Assembly (NCBI RefSeq): GCF_016595505.1
Contig: NZ_JAENIL010000033.1
Span: 1-64,000 of the forward strand
Origin: Pelagicoccus mobilis
Lineage (GTDB): Bacteria; Verrucomicrobiota; Verrucomicrobiia; Opitutales; Opitutaceae
Length of the DNA stretch: 64,000 nucleotides
Reading direction: 5' to 3'
Position numbers and translations under genes: made by a program. Position 1 is the stretch's first letter, and each line of letters opens with the position of its first letter. The notes beneath the pieces were generated by a model. It saw only the letters and a list, made by a program, of their open reading frames with translations. It was not told the origin of the DNA and ran no database searches. Of this stretch, positions 35,705 through 43,655 are shown one piece after another.

Positions 35705-36554
35705 TGTAGATCGCTTCGAGGGTTTCGAGCAGTTTCAACTGGCGGTAGTTCAGGTTGTTGAATTGGACGCCTTCGATTGTCTTGCTGTAGCGGGTACGCG
35801 GTTTTTTCTTCGCAAGCGGTTTAAACTGCTTCCACTCGTCGTATCTGATGGTGGAAAGAACGTAGAGCATGGAAGTGAGACGGGCCTCGAGCTTGTTGTT
35901 CGAGCCGATAACCACCCAAGGGCTTTTAGGGGAGGAAGTGCGTTCGAACATCTGTTCCTTGTAATTGGTTAGCACGTCCCAAAATTCTCTGACCTTTTCG
36001 TCGTTTTCGGAGTACTTCCAGTATTTGAGAGGATTGACGATGCGTTCCTGGAAGCGGACTGATTGGGTCTCCTTGTCGACGGAAAGATACAGCTTTATGA
36101 GGATGAGCCCTTGATCGATGTGTTTTTCCTCCCACTCGACGACCTTGCTCATGAAGTACTTGTACTGGCTTTTTTTACAGTAGCCCATGGTTGGCTCGAT
36201 CATGGCGCGGTTGTACCAGGAACGGTCGAAAAAGACGATTTCACCAGGATCCGGGAAGTGCTTCTCGTAGCGGCGAAACCAATACTTTGATTCGTTTGGG
36301 GTAGGGATGCCGAGTTCTACGACCCTGAGGTTTTTGGGCATCATGTACTCTATGAAGCGCTTTATGGAAGAGCCTTTTCCTGCCGCGTCTCGACCTTCAA
36401 ATACAATGGCTACTCGTTTTTGGTTTTCGACGACCCAATGCTGCAGTTTGAGCAGCTCGATCTGTAGAGCTTCCTTCTCCTGTTTATAGGTGGGGTAGTC
36501 GATGTTGCGGTAAAAATCAAAAACCTTGCTCTTTACGAAGTCGTGACGCGGCAT
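35697..36554 (-). CDS. ppk2: Polyphosphate kinase 2
   Basis: PPK2 enzymes move phosphate between polyphosphate and nucleotides, usually using polyphosphate to make ATP or GTP from the diphosphates. The 285 residues hold one PPK2 domain with Walker A GRDAAGKG (54-61), the lid-module Arg residues near YWFRRYEKHFP (91-101) and Walker B FFDRSWYNRA (108-117). One-domain proteins of this kind fall in class I, which act on ADP/GDP, but class cannot be fixed by eye. It overlaps the Nudix gene by eight bases, pointing to a shared role in nucleotide or polyphosphate balance. Confidence 0.93.
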   Translation of the reverse strand: MPRHDFVKSKVFDFYRNIDYPTYKQEKEALQIELLKLQHWVVENQKRVAIVFEGRDAAGKGSSIKRFIEYMMPKNLRVVELGIPTPNESKYWFRRYEKHFPDPGEIVFFDRSWYNRAMIEPTMGYCKKSQYKYFMSKVVEWEEKHIDQGLILIKLYLSVDKETQSVRFQERIVNPLKYWKYSENDEKVREFWDVLTNYKEQMFERTSSPKSPWVVIGSNNKLEARLTSMLYVLSTIRYDEWKQFKPLAKKKPRTRYSKTIEGVQFNNLNYRQLKLLETLEAIYNA

Positions 36555-36664
36555 TTTCCAGTTATACGAGTGGCGAGTGCCAAGAAACTTGAGAGCCCTC
36601 GTTAGTCAAGCAACCCAGAACCGTTTGCTCAGGACAATTGTAACAAACGACCTAGGGAAAACGA

Positions 36665-37519
36665 CTAGGATTCCCAGCGGGCATACAGGCCGCAGGGGAG
36701 TGTATTGAGCGTATTTGAAATCGGGAGCCCCACTTCGCCAGAGGTGACTTTACCTGGGAAACTCGACATGGACTCTCGTAACAGGTTTCCAACTACTGTT
36801 GGCGAGACTCCGGTCGTGTAAGCGTTGACGAGGAAAAAGAGGCCGGATTTGTCGAAGATTTTGGCGCACTTTTGAAGCAGCCCGTAGAGGTCGCGCTCGA
36901 ACTGCCAGACTTCGCCTTTGCTGCCGCGTCCGTAGGAGGGCGGATCCATGATGATGCCTTGGTATGTGGACCCACGACGTATTTCGCGTTCAACGAATTT
37001 CACGCAGTCATCCACGATGTAGCGGATGGGGGCTTGGCCGAGGTTGCTTAGGGCGGCGTTTTCACGGCACCAGGCGACCATGCCTTTTGCTGCGTCGACA
37101 TGGCAGACCTCTGCTCCAGCTGCCGCAGCGGCGACGGTCGCTCCGCCAGTGTAGCCGAACAGGTTCAGGACTTTTACTGGGCGTTTGCTTTCGGCGATTT
37201 TAGTTCCGAACCAATCCCAGTTTACGGCCTGTTCGGGGAAGAGTCCGGTGTGTTTGAAGTTGGTGGGGCGAATCTTGAAACGCCGGTCTTTGTAGCGAAT
37301 GATCCAGCTTTCTGGGAGGCTTCTGCGGAAATCCCAAGTTCCTCCGCCTTTGGTGCTTCGTTTGTAAAGCCCGTCGTATTTGCCCCAGCTGGAGGAGGTG
37401 CGTGGCCAGATGACTTGAGGGTCGGGGCGGACGAGTACGACATCGCCCCATCGCTCTTTTTTCATGCCGTTTCCGCATTCGAGGATTTCGTAGTCTTCCC
37501 AGTCGTTAGCCAAAATCAT
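36665..37519 (-). CDS. SAM-dependent methyltransferase, RlmI/RlmK-like
   Basis: A class I methyltransferase of 284 residues. The SAM site is the LNLFGYTGGATVAAAAAGA segment (about 118-136), and the catalytic/target motif is IMDPPSYGRG (about 190-199), as in the RlmI/YccW group that methylates cytosine C5 in 23S rRNA. The N-terminal PUA domain of RlmI is missing. I start at the ATG at 37519; an open frame runs to 37762, but that part overlaps rpe by 131 bases and has no family similarity. It is the last gene of the long minus-strand series from rpmF. Confidence 0.85.
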   Translation of the reverse strand: MILANDWEDYEILECGNGMKKERWGDVVLVRPDPQVIWPRTSSSWGKYDGLYKRSTKGGGTWDFRRSLPESWIIRYKDRRFKIRPTNFKHTGLFPEQAVNWDWFGTKIAESKRPVKVLNLFGYTGGATVAAAAAGAEVCHVDAAKGMVAWCRENAALSNLGQAPIRYIVDDCVKFVEREIRRGSTYQGIIMDPPSYGRGSKGEVWQFERDLYGLLQKCAKIFDKSGLFFLVNAYTTGVSPTVVGNLLRESMSSFPGKVTSGEVGLPISNTLNTLPCGLYARWES

Positions 37520-37631
37520 TGGATCAGAGAGTATCGCTTTTGCTTTGTTCGAATTTGCATTGGGATGGTCTTTTGTCCCGTAGTTCTTTTTCGAGCACGC
37601 GTAATCATGCTCGCTCGCCCAATTGGATGGA

Positions 37632-38288
37632 CTAGACCAATTCCTCGACTTTTTGCCTGAATGCGACCTTGTCTTCCGATTTGAAGAATGCGGTACCGGC
37701 GACAAAGGTATCCACGCCGTTGTTACGGCAGATTGGAGCGTTATCGGCGTTGACGCCGCCATCGACTTGAATGCGGAAGTCGAGATTCCGCTCTTCGCGC
37801 CAAGCTGCGAGTTGCTTGGTCTTTTCTAAAACGCTTTCCTGGAAGCTTTGGCCGCCAAAGCCCGGTTGGACGGTCATGGCGAGGACCATGTCGATTTGCT
37901 CTAGGTAAGGCTCTACCGCCGCTACGGGGGTGCCTGGGTTGAAGACGACTCCGCACTTAGCTCCGAGCTCTCGGATTTTTGCGAGCGTGCCTGGTATATC
38001 GTATTCCGGCTCGACGTGGATCGTAACTTGGTCTGCTCCGGCCTTGATGAAGTGCTCAACGAACTCCTGTGGGTTGTCGAGCATCAGGTGCACGTCGAGG
38101 AAGAGCTTCGTTTTCGGCCGAAGGTCGGCGACTGTTTGCGGACCGAACGTCAGGTTGGGTACGAAGTGCCCGTCCATGATGTCGACGTGGAGCCATTGGC
38201 AGCCTGCTTGTTCGACGCATTTGATGTCTTCGGCTAGTCGCGTGTGATCGGCGGCTAGCATGGATGGTGCTAAAATTGGAGAACCCAT
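37632..38288 (-). CDS. rpe: Ribulose-phosphate 3-epimerase
   Basis: Interconverts ribulose 5-phosphate and xylulose 5-phosphate in the pentose phosphate pathway. The 218-residue TIM barrel matches the family. Visible active-site segments are ILAPSMLAAD (7-16), HVDIMDGHFVPNLTFGP with the metal ligands His and Asp, VHLMLDNP, MTVQPGFGGQSF and the phosphate-binding VDGGVN. It lies between lptE and the methyltransferase gene, separated by 80 and 112 bases. Confidence 0.96.
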   Translation of the reverse strand: MGSPILAPSMLAADHTRLAEDIKCVEQAGCQWLHVDIMDGHFVPNLTFGPQTVADLRPKTKLFLDVHLMLDNPQEFVEHFIKAGADQVTIHVEPEYDIPGTLAKIRELGAKCGVVFNPGTPVAAVEPYLEQIDMVLAMTVQPGFGGQSFQESVLEKTKQLAAWREERNLDFRIQVDGGVNADNAPICRNNGVDTFVAGTAFFKSEDKVAFRQKVEELV

Positions 38289-38368
38289 TGTGGGATAATT
38301 AGCCTTCCTTGGTTTTCGGGCTCAAGTCTAGAGGCGAGAATTCCCGTAAAACAGCTAGAGGGGGACGA

Positions 38369-38875
38369 TCACCAGAGGTCCGTTATGATTTGGATAGCCT
38401 TCTCTGCGGCTTCTCGGGAGATCTCTGGACCGGCCTGATACTCTGCGTCCACGAGCCCGCTTTCAGTGAAGATGTCGCGTTTTATGGTGAATTCTCGGGA
38501 TTGAACGAAATAGTCCTCGTTGTTGCCTGGTCGTTTGAGGCTGAGCTCAAAGTCCAGAACGAGTTCGAATTTTCGTCCACGGCCGAGATCTTCTGTGGTA
38601 ACCGCGGCGATTTCTCGTTTTGCCTTGGTGAGCGTCAGATCGAGTGTGGCGTCTTGTCTTCCTGGCTGAGCGAGTTCGAGAGACGAGGTCTGCAGGATCT
38701 CTTGGCGCAAGGCGGCGTTTAGGGGGCCTTCGAGCTTGGCGAGCGTGGAGAGGTTTTGAGGAGGAGCGACGTAGATTGTGCGGTACGGCAACTCGGTGGG
38801 CTCGCCCATTTGGTAGGAGGCGCAGCCAGTGAAAAGCAACGTGACGAGGGCTCCGATGAGAGCGAATGTTCTCAT
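38369..38875 (-). CDS. lptE: LptE-like LPS-assembly lipoprotein
   Basis: An outer-membrane lipoprotein that should plug LptD and help place LPS on the cell surface. The 168 residues begin with a lipoprotein signal whose lipobox is LFTGC, giving the lipidated Cys18. The body follows the LptE pattern: an RTIYVAPPQN strand, an ALRQEIL helix, DATLDLTLTKAKREI strands and a C-terminal helix REAAEKAIQIITDLW. Sequence conservation in this family is weak, so the name rests on pattern and context. It follows the BamD-like gene by 18 bases, joining two outer-membrane assembly functions. Confidence 0.78.
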   Translation of the reverse strand: MRTFALIGALVTLLFTGCASYQMGEPTELPYRTIYVAPPQNLSTLAKLEGPLNAALRQEILQTSSLELAQPGRQDATLDLTLTKAKREIAAVTTEDLGRGRKFELVLDFELSLKRPGNNEDYFVQSREFTIKRDIFTESGLVDAEYQAGPEISREAAEKAIQIITDLW

Positions 38876-38893
38876 GTCTGAGAAATTAGGCGT

Positions 38894-40003
38894 CTAGAAG
38901 ATTCCTAGGATGCGGCGCTTCGCGCGTTTGCGGGCACGCTGCTGGATCTCTTCGTTGGTTGGCGCTTCTTCTTCGATCGCTTCTTCGTTCTTGGCTAGAA
39001 TCGTATCGATTTTCTCGAGACGGGTGCGAGCGGTGTCGGCTGTTCGAGAGCGAGGCGCTATGGTAATCGCTTCGTTGTAGAGGACTTTAGCCGCCTCGTA
39101 CTTGGAGCGCTTGAAGTAATAGAAGTCGCCCATCTTTAGCTTGCTGAGAGCTAGTACGTTTTGAGCCCCGGCCAAACCTTCTTCAGCTTGGTCGACGTTC
39201 TGGTTTTCCGGGTACTGAATTAGGAAGTCTTCGAAGAAGGTGATGGCGTCTTCGGTGGCTCGCTGGTCGTACTCGGGGCCTTTGATTAGGCCGTAGTGAG
39301 TTTGTGCGAGTTTGAGGTAGGCGTCGGAGGTGAGGAAGCTGTTGGGGTAGTTGGTTACGAGTCGATCGAGAGCGTAGATCGTCATCGCGTCGCTGTTTTT
39401 GTCGGACCATGCTTTGGCGATATTCATCAGGGAGAGCGGGGCGTAATCGCTATAAGGAGCGATCGCTACGACGCGTTCGAAGTACTGGATTGCGCGGTCC
39501 GTGTTTTTGAAGCCTGGGATCACCCAAAGAATCTTGTCGCGGTGGGTTTCGAGGCGGGCGACGGCGATCTTGTACATCTCGCCTAGGGTTTCGTTGAAGC
39601 TGCCGTAGTTCGGGTAGACCCAAGCAATCGTGTTGAAGGCTTCGAAGGCTTTATCGATCTTCTTGCGTTCGAGCTGGATGAGGGCGGTGCGTTGGTAGGC
39701 CTCTGGGGAGTACTGGTTCTTTGGGTACTTCTTGTAGACTCTTTTGTAGAGGCGGAGCGCGGTGGAGAAATTGCGTTTTTCCTCTGCCTTTCGGGCGTTG
39801 TTCATCCAGTTGAGGATCTTTTGTTGTTCCTCGGGGAGGAGGCCGGATAGATCGACCTCTTCGGATTGGTAGCCGGTCTCTGCTGACCACGTTATTTTCG
39901 ATTCGGCCTGAGCGCTCTGAATGAATGCGAAAATAGCGAGGGCGAGGCTGGCAAGTAGGGTGAGTCGCTTGCTGAAAAGGGTTCTGGCAAAACTTAGGTT
40001 CAT
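38894..40003 (-). CDS. BamD-like TPR protein of outer-membrane assembly
   Basis: A secreted tetratricopeptide protein of 369 residues. It has a cleavable Sec signal (probable cut after SAQA, 30-33) and repeated TPR helices, for example ALRLYKRVYKKYPKNQYSPEAYQRTALIQL and AITFFEDFLIQYPENQNVDQA, ending in a basic QRARKRAKRR tail. The arrangement fits the YfiO/BamD family, which works with BamA to insert beta-barrels. BamD is normally a lipoprotein, but no Cys is found at the cleavage site here. The neighbours lptE and fabH support an envelope role. A general tol-pal YbgF-like TPR protein is the main alternative. Confidence 0.72.
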   Translation of the reverse strand: MNLSFARTLFSKRLTLLASLALAIFAFIQSAQAESKITWSAETGYQSEEVDLSGLLPEEQQKILNWMNNARKAEEKRNFSTALRLYKRVYKKYPKNQYSPEAYQRTALIQLERKKIDKAFEAFNTIAWVYPNYGSFNETLGEMYKIAVARLETHRDKILWVIPGFKNTDRAIQYFERVVAIAPYSDYAPLSLMNIAKAWSDKNSDAMTIYALDRLVTNYPNSFLTSDAYLKLAQTHYGLIKGPEYDQRATEDAITFFEDFLIQYPENQNVDQAEEGLAGAQNVLALSKLKMGDFYYFKRSKYEAAKVLYNEAITIAPRSRTADTARTRLEKIDTILAKNEEAIEEEAPTNEEIQQRARKRAKRRILGIF

Positions 40004-40058
40004 CTGTGGGTAATTCGGGAAATGGGCGTCTTTAGGTCGTTTTTTGGGGGAGTCTGGC

Positions 40059-41057
40059 CTACCAGCGGAGAAGGGTCGAGCCCCAGGTGAGGCCGGCTCC
40101 GAAGGCGACGAGTAAAATGATGTCTCCGCGTTCCAGTCTGCCGGCTCGAGCTGCTTCGTCGAGCGCGATAGGGATGGATGCGGCGGAAGTGTTTCCGTAT
40201 TTGTCGAGATTTAGGAAAAAGCGTTCAATTGGAATATGGAGTCGTGAAGAAAGGGAGTCGATAATGCGCATGTTAGCCTGATGGGGAACTACGCACTTTA
40301 GTTGATCCGCTTCTACTCCATTTTGTTCAAGGATTTCTACTGCGGCCTGCCCCATGACTCGAACAGCCTGCTTAAACACCTCTTGGCCGCGCATTTTCAG
40401 AAAGTGCTGGCGGTCGTTGATGGAGGTGGGGCTTGGGGGGATTGCGCAGCCGCCGCCGGGTTGGTGCAGCATGTTCGCTTTGCTTCCGTCGGAGCCGAGT
40501 TTGAAATCGATGATGCCGCGATCTTCGCCTGGCTCAGCGTGTCCGAGGACGGCAGCGCCTGCTCCGTCGCCGAAGAGGACGCAGGTGGTGCGATCTTCCC
40601 AGTCTAGTATGCTGGATAGCTTTTCTGCTCCGATGATAAGGGCATTTCGGTAGCGTCCAGTCGCGAGGAGGCCAGCCGCGACTTCCATTATATACAGGAA
40701 GCCTGAGCAAGCGGCTTCAACGTCGAAGCTGATTGCGTTTGGAATGCCGATCTTGTCCTGAACTAGGCAGGCGGTGGAGGGGAAGGGCATGTCGGGCGTC
40801 ATGGTGCCGACGACCACGACGTCAATGTCTTCGGGGGAGAGTCCAGCGTTTTCGATGGCTCGAATTCCTGCTTCGGCTCCCATCGTGGAAGAGGTCTCGC
40901 CCTCGGCTGCGATCCGGCGTTCGCGGATGCCGGTGCGGGTGAAAATCCATTCGTCGGAGGTGTCGACGATTTTCGAGAGATCGTTGTTGGTAAGCGCTTT
41001 TTGCGGTGTGTAGGAACCGGTTCCTTTTACGATTACGGATCTAGGCGCAGTACTCAT
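40059..41057 (-). CDS. fabH: 3-oxoacyl-[ACP] synthase III
   Basis: Starts fatty-acid synthesis by condensing acetyl-CoA (or a branched acyl-CoA) with malonyl-ACP. The 332 residues include the catalytic triad Cys117 (EAACSGF), His259 (VPHQANMRI) and Asn289 (GNTSAAS). The sequence is complete and typical. It follows plsX by 57 bases in the widely conserved rpmF-plsX-fabH order. Confidence 0.97.
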   Translation of the reverse strand: MSTAPRSVIVKGTGSYTPQKALTNNDLSKIVDTSDEWIFTRTGIRERRIAAEGETSSTMGAEAGIRAIENAGLSPEDIDVVVVGTMTPDMPFPSTACLVQDKIGIPNAISFDVEAACSGFLYIMEVAAGLLATGRYRNALIIGAEKLSSILDWEDRTTCVLFGDGAGAAVLGHAEPGEDRGIIDFKLGSDGSKANMLHQPGGGCAIPPSPTSINDRQHFLKMRGQEVFKQAVRVMGQAAVEILEQNGVEADQLKCVVPHQANMRIIDSLSSRLHIPIERFFLNLDKYGNTSAASIPIALDEAARAGRLERGDIILLVAFGAGLTWGSTLLRW

Positions 41058-41114
41058 GCGAATGTCTCAATGGGGAAGCCTTACTGTTCATGCAACCTGC
41101 AAATGCAGATCAAA

Positions 41115-42161
41115 TCAGTCGGCGTCGTAGATAATGTTGTTCGCGGCCTCGATATCTTCGAGGATGTGGCGGGTTAGATCGTTGCTTACGATCTCGTTGG
41201 CGATCCGGATGGCGTTCATGACGGCTTGCTTGTTGCTGGAGCCGTGGGCTTTCAGAACGTTGCCTTTGAGGCCGAGGAGTGGAGCGCCTCCGTAGTTGTC
41301 GGGATTGAGTTGGTTCTTTATGGCGTCGAACGCCCCTTTGGAGAGCAGGTAGCCCATTTTCCGGACCATGTTCGCCTGGATTTCTTCGCTGACGAAGTTT
41401 TTGAGCAGCATGAACAGGGATTCGGATGCCTTGAGGAGAATATTTCCTGTGAATCCGTCGCAGACTACGACGTCGACGCCTTCTTCGAAGGTTTGGAAGC
41501 CTTCGATGAGACCGGCGTACTCGATTTGGCCATCGATCTTTTTAAGAAGGGAGTGGGCTTGGTTGATTAGATCCGTGCCTTTGCCTTCTTCGGTGCCAAT
41601 GGTCATGAGGCCGACCTTCGGTTTGTTGATACCGAGGACGTGTCGACAGTAGTCGCTGCCAAGAACGGCGTTGTGGACTAGATGTTCGGCTTTGGCGGAG
41701 GGGTTGGCTCCCGCGTCGATGAGAACGAAGTGTCCTCGCTTGCGTGGCATCACGGTGGCAAGCGCGGGACGGTCCACTCCGTCTAGAGTGCGGAGCTTTA
41801 TGGTGCCAGCAGCCATGAGGCTTCCGGTGTTTCCGCAGCTGAGAACGCAGCTCGCATCGCCGTTTTTGACGAGCTCGATGGCTCTGAGCATACTTGCATC
41901 CTTCTTCTTCTTTAGCGCGACCAAGGGTTTGTCATCCATAGTGATGACTTCGGACGCGTGGAAGATGGATATGTCCGGATGTGAAGAAAGCCCTTCTTTT
42001 TCAAGCAAGGGCTTCAGTTCGGCTTCGTTGCCGACAAGAATTATGGGTCTTAGGTTCTTTACGCTGTCGACCGCCATTTTGGTAGCGGCGACCATTTCTG
42101 CTGGCCCTTTGTCGGAGCCCATTGCGTCGATGGCGATGCAAGAGCTCTTTTGTTCGAGCAT
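41115..42161 (-). CDS. plsX: Phosphate acyltransferase PlsX
   Basis: Makes acyl-phosphate from acyl-ACP, which PlsY then uses to acylate glycerol 3-phosphate at the start of phospholipid synthesis. The 348 residues begin IAIDAMGSDKGPAEMVAA (9-26) and contain SCGNTGSLMAAG and the VCDGFTGNILLK segment, all family hallmarks. It lies between rpmF and fabH. The phosphate acyltransferase/KASIII pair links membrane lipid initiation to fatty-acid initiation. Confidence 0.97.
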   Translation of the reverse strand: MLEQKSSCIAIDAMGSDKGPAEMVAATKMAVDSVKNLRPIILVGNEAELKPLLEKEGLSSHPDISIFHASEVITMDDKPLVALKKKKDASMLRAIELVKNGDASCVLSCGNTGSLMAAGTIKLRTLDGVDRPALATVMPRKRGHFVLIDAGANPSAKAEHLVHNAVLGSDYCRHVLGINKPKVGLMTIGTEEGKGTDLINQAHSLLKKIDGQIEYAGLIEGFQTFEEGVDVVVCDGFTGNILLKASESLFMLLKNFVSEEIQANMVRKMGYLLSKGAFDAIKNQLNPDNYGGAPLLGLKGNVLKAHGSSNKQAVMNAIRIANEIVSNDLTRHILEDIEAANNIIYDAD

Positions 42162-42213
42162 GTGGCGCGTAATAACCTAGAGAACGGGCGAGTGCCGTGT
42201 CGTCTGAGCTTCC

Positions 42214-42393
42214 TTATATGGAAGCGTCGAGAATTTGACGGCCGCGGTACATGCCGTTGTTTGGATTCACGCGGTGTGGGCGGAATGCTGATCCGTCGAT
42301 CGGATCCTTCGCGAGCTCGGGAGCCTCGAAACGGTTGGCGCCTCTGCGAAGGCGGCTGCGGCGCTTGGATTGCTTGCGTTTTGGATTAGCCAT
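42214..42393 (-). CDS. rpmF: 50S ribosomal protein L32
   Basis: A 59-residue basic protein of the large ribosomal subunit, read by translating the minus strand: ATG at 42393, TAA at 42216-42214. It opens MANPKRKQSKRRSRLRRG, the usual L32 start, and contains RPHRVNPNNGMYRGRQI near the end. The four zinc-binding Cys of some L32 proteins are absent, so this is the zinc-free type. It heads the rpmF-plsX-fabH order known from many bacteria, with a good promoter just upstream. Confidence 0.93.
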   Translation of the reverse strand: MANPKRKQSKRRSRLRRGANRFEAPELAKDPIDGSAFRPHRVNPNNGMYRGRQILDASI

Positions 42394-42444
42394 TGTACGT
42401 AAATTCCGTGGTCAGTGTTCTTCTGCTTTAAAGAAAAGCTGCGC

Positions 42445-42473
42445 TTGATAACTCGTGGCCCTACCTCCGTCAA
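42445..42473 (-). promoter_or_regulatory. Candidate promoter of rpmF-plsX-fabH
   Basis: On the minus strand TTGACG (-35, 42473-42468) and TATCAA (-10, 42450-42445) are separated by 17 bases, about 50 bases upstream of the rpmF start. A small inverted repeat (GTTATT/AATAAC, 42474-42492) abuts the -35. Confidence 0.55.
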
Positions 42474-42608
42474 GTTATTGTTTCAAAATAACAAACTGAG
42501 GCTGAGAGCAGCCGTATCGCCTGATTGAGAAGCGATATAATTAGGAGGCTATCCTGTGTGTATTTTGAATTGTTTTACAAGAAAGAGCTGCCTAGTTCTT
42601 CCCGTCAT

Positions 42609-43655
42609 ATGGAATTGAACGAGCTTACCTCTCTCGTCTCGCAGGGATCCGATTTGTCTGCCGAGCAAGCCGCAACCTCAGCGGATCTTCTGGCCTCTGC
42701 GGATGTGCCATCTGGCGTAAAGGCTGAGTTTTTGACCTCTCTAGCCCAAAAGGGCGAAGTCGCTTCGGAGGTTGCTGGAATCGCTGGCCGCTTCCGCGAG
42801 TTGGCGAGAAACCCGGGCTTGGAGAAGTGGCAGGCTGATGGGATCGACGTGTGTGGAACGGGAGGTGACAAGATCGGCAGCTTTAATATTAGTACGACGG
42901 TTGTCTTCGCCCTAGCGGCTGCGGGGGTGCCTGTGCTGAAGCATGGCAACAAGTCGATCACTTCTAAATGCGGCAGCGCTAATTTGCTGGAAGCCTTGGG
43001 CGTAAATTTGATGGCGGACGATGCGACGCTTGCCAAATCGATGGAGGCTCTGGGGTTTTGCTTCATGTTTGCTCCCGCTTTTCACCCTGCGTTCAAGGAG
43101 ATCATGCCAGTTCGCCAGGAACTGGCGGCGAAAGGGCAGCGAACTGTATTTAATATCCTTGGTCCACTGATTAATCCGGCTCGTCCAGCTCATCAGTTGC
43201 TTGGCGTATTCTCGGCCGACGTAGTCGATATGTTGGCGAGCACATTGCATGCTCTCGATTTGAAGGCGGGATTGGTTGCCCACACCTCTTTGGCTGACGG
43301 ACGTGGCATGGACGAGATGAGCGTGGTGGGAACCAACCGCGTAAGAGGCTTTGGAGCTTTGGACACGGTCGATGCCAGTTGGAACGCTGGAGAGTTTGGC
43401 CTGCCTGAGGCTGATGTCTCTGATCTTTTGGGCGGCGAGTTGGAGGATAATCTCAAGATCCTAGACGAACTGCTAGCCGGGAAAGCTCCAGCTGGTTTGG
43501 AGAATACTGTGTGCCTGAATGTGGGTGCTGCTCTGCATGTCGTAGGGCGTGCGGAGTCGATCGAGGCTGGGATTCAGGAGGCTCGTGATTTGCTGTTGGG
43601 CGGCGCTGTGAAAGCGAAGCTGAGTGACACTAAGGATTTTTATACTGCTCTATGA
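42609..43655 (+). CDS. trpD: Anthranilate phosphoribosyltransferase
   Basis: Joins anthranilate to phosphoribosyl pyrophosphate in tryptophan synthesis. From the ATG at 42609 the protein has 348 residues; a frame open from 42525 would add 28 atypical residues. The PRPP-binding loop DVCGTGGDKIGSFNIST and the KHGNKSITSKCGSANLLEALG region are intact. Later, QRTVFNILGPLINP and DEMSVVG fit the family. No other trp gene is in the window, so the pathway is dispersed. Its stop overlaps the glmM start as ATGA. Confidence 0.95.
   Translation: MELNELTSLVSQGSDLSAEQAATSADLLASADVPSGVKAEFLTSLAQKGEVASEVAGIAGRFRELARNPGLEKWQADGIDVCGTGGDKIGSFNISTTVVFALAAAGVPVLKHGNKSITSKCGSANLLEALGVNLMADDATLAKSMEALGFCFMFAPAFHPAFKEIMPVRQELAAKGQRTVFNILGPLINPARPAHQLLGVFSADVVDMLASTLHALDLKAGLVAHTSLADGRGMDEMSVVGTNRVRGFGALDTVDASWNAGEFGLPEADVSDLLGGELEDNLKILDELLAGKAPAGLENTVCLNVGAALHVVGRAESIEAGIQEARDLLLGGAVKAKLSDTKDFYTAL

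Noticed and set aside
37520-37762. An 81-codon upstream extension of the RlmI-like methyltransferase
   Set aside because: It overlaps rpe by 131 bases in another frame and has low-complexity sequence unlike the family; the ATG at 37519 gives the expected length.
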